Shown here: positions 5,910 through 6,129 of the stretch, piece after piece
Layout: each line of letters begins with the position of its first letter
Position numbering within the stretch: position 1 is the stretch's first letter
Assembly (NCBI GenBank): GCA_003132825.1
Contig: PKYX01000095.1
Location: 10,071-16,199 of the forward strand
From: Acidobacteriaceae bacterium
GTDB taxonomy: Bacteria; Acidobacteriota; Terriglobia; Terriglobales; Acidobacteriaceae
DNA: 6,129 bases
Direction: 5' to 3'
Program-made: the position numbers and the translations under genes
Notes under the pieces: model-generated
Databases searched by the model: none
Told to the model about the DNA's origin: nothing
What the model saw: the letters and a program-made list of their open reading frames with translations, nothing else

Positions 5910-5918
5910 ATTGTAGCA
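5910..5918 (-). promoter_or_regulatory. Extended -10 promoter of the Ig-like lipoprotein gene
   Basis: The minus strand reads TGCTACAAT: TACAAT matches five of six bases of the -10 consensus, preceded by the TGN extension that can replace a -35. The expected -35 position (about 5933-5938, CCCGAC) is poor. Transcription would begin near 5903, giving a leader of about 53 bases. It would probably also drive the phosphofructokinase gene. Confidence 0.5.
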
Positions 5919-6066
5919 GACACAGGTGTGGGGTCGGGACACAAAGGGACGCGCGGCTAGTTCCTCGGGGAGTGCCCAGGCGGGCGTAATGCTGGGGGGC
6001 GGCCGGTGCACGAAAGACGGTGGGAGGCGGGGTTTTTGAGCAGAGGCCGAAGGGTTCCAAGAGATC

Positions 6067-6081
6067 CCGCAGCGCATGCGG
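6067..6081 (-). terminator. Possible weak terminator hairpin after the edge gene
   Basis: CCGCA-TGCGC-TGCGG is a perfect five-pair stem with a five-base loop, beginning two bases after the stop codon at 6084. The following minus-strand bases, GATCTCTTGG, hold only a broken T-tract, so intrinsic termination is uncertain. The remaining 5919-6066 stretch holds no gene I can support. Confidence 0.25.
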
Positions 6082-6083
6082 CT

Positions 6084-6129
6084 TCAGTTGGTCTTCTTGG
6101 CCTTGGCAATGCGCTCGTCGATCGGCTTC
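6084..6129 (-). CDS. C-terminal end of an unidentified protein (runs off the right edge)
   Basis: The minus strand from the window edge reads KPIDERIAKAKKTN and then TGA at 6086-6084, with no other stop in this short frame. The lysine/alanine-rich, basic helical tail looks like a genuine protein end, and a stem-loop follows the stop immediately. Fourteen residues are too few to name a family. If real, the gene lies upstream of the Ig-like lipoprotein gene on the same strand, 233 bases away, with a separate promoter in between. Confidence 0.45.
   Translation of the reverse strand, partial: KPIDERIAKAKKTN

Noticed and set aside
5851..6060. N-terminal extension of the Ig-like lipoprotein up to 6060
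   Set aside because: The extra residues are Pro/Ala/Arg-rich noise, would bury the signal peptide, and overlap the extended -10 promoter. ATG 5850 has a proper ribosome site.
1..6129. CRISPR array, insertion sequence, phage, toxin-antitoxin, tRNA or other defence or mobile system
   Set aside because: No repeated spacers, transposase or integrase motifs, terminal repeats, tRNA-like folds or paired small genes were seen on either strand. All supported genes are ordinary chromosomal families.

Overview
The window looks like chromosomal DNA of a GC-rich Gram-negative bacterium, most likely an acidobacterium (Terriglobia/Koribacter-like). This rests on two proteins typical of that group as I know it. 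One is an Oar-like TonB-dependent receptor with an N-terminal carboxypeptidase-regulatory-like domain. The other is a small Ig-like (BIG2) lipoprotein whose mature N-terminus runs into a 'FFVNPTLTTITV' stretch. The assignment is from sequence recall, not a database search.

Layout, left to right. Bases 1-835 (minus) hold the N-terminal 278 residues of the TonB-dependent receptor, which runs off the left edge. A 347-base divergent spacer (836-1182) separates it from a DUF309 protein (1183-1608, plus), which probably starts at a TTG behind a perfect AGGAGG. Next is a PLP-dependent DegT/DnrJ/EryC1-type sugar aminotransferase (1752-2894, plus). It converges, with only 9 bases between stop codons, on a lipoprotein with two SH3-like domains (2904-3953, minus). 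Further right, on the minus strand, lie a 6-phosphofructokinase (4086-5150) and, 22 bases upstream of it, the Ig-like lipoprotein (5173-5850). The last 14 codons of an unidentified minus-strand gene end at 6084.

How the genes relate. The Ig-like lipoprotein and the phosphofructokinase are close enough to share a transcript, although they have no obvious functional link. The others look like single-gene units: an envelope receptor, an envelope SH3 lipoprotein, a glycan-sugar aminotransferase and a small DUF309 protein. Three of the five complete genes or partial genes with readable N-termini carry export signals (receptor, SH3 lipoprotein, Ig-like lipoprotein), so the region leans towards envelope functions.

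I found no phage, transposon, CRISPR, RNA gene or defence system. I see no convincing new multi-gene system. The points most worth checking are the mixed ATP/PPi active-site signature of the phosphofructokinase, the apparently near-leaderless GTG start of the SH3 lipoprotein, and the start-site choices of the DUF309 and aminotransferase genes.
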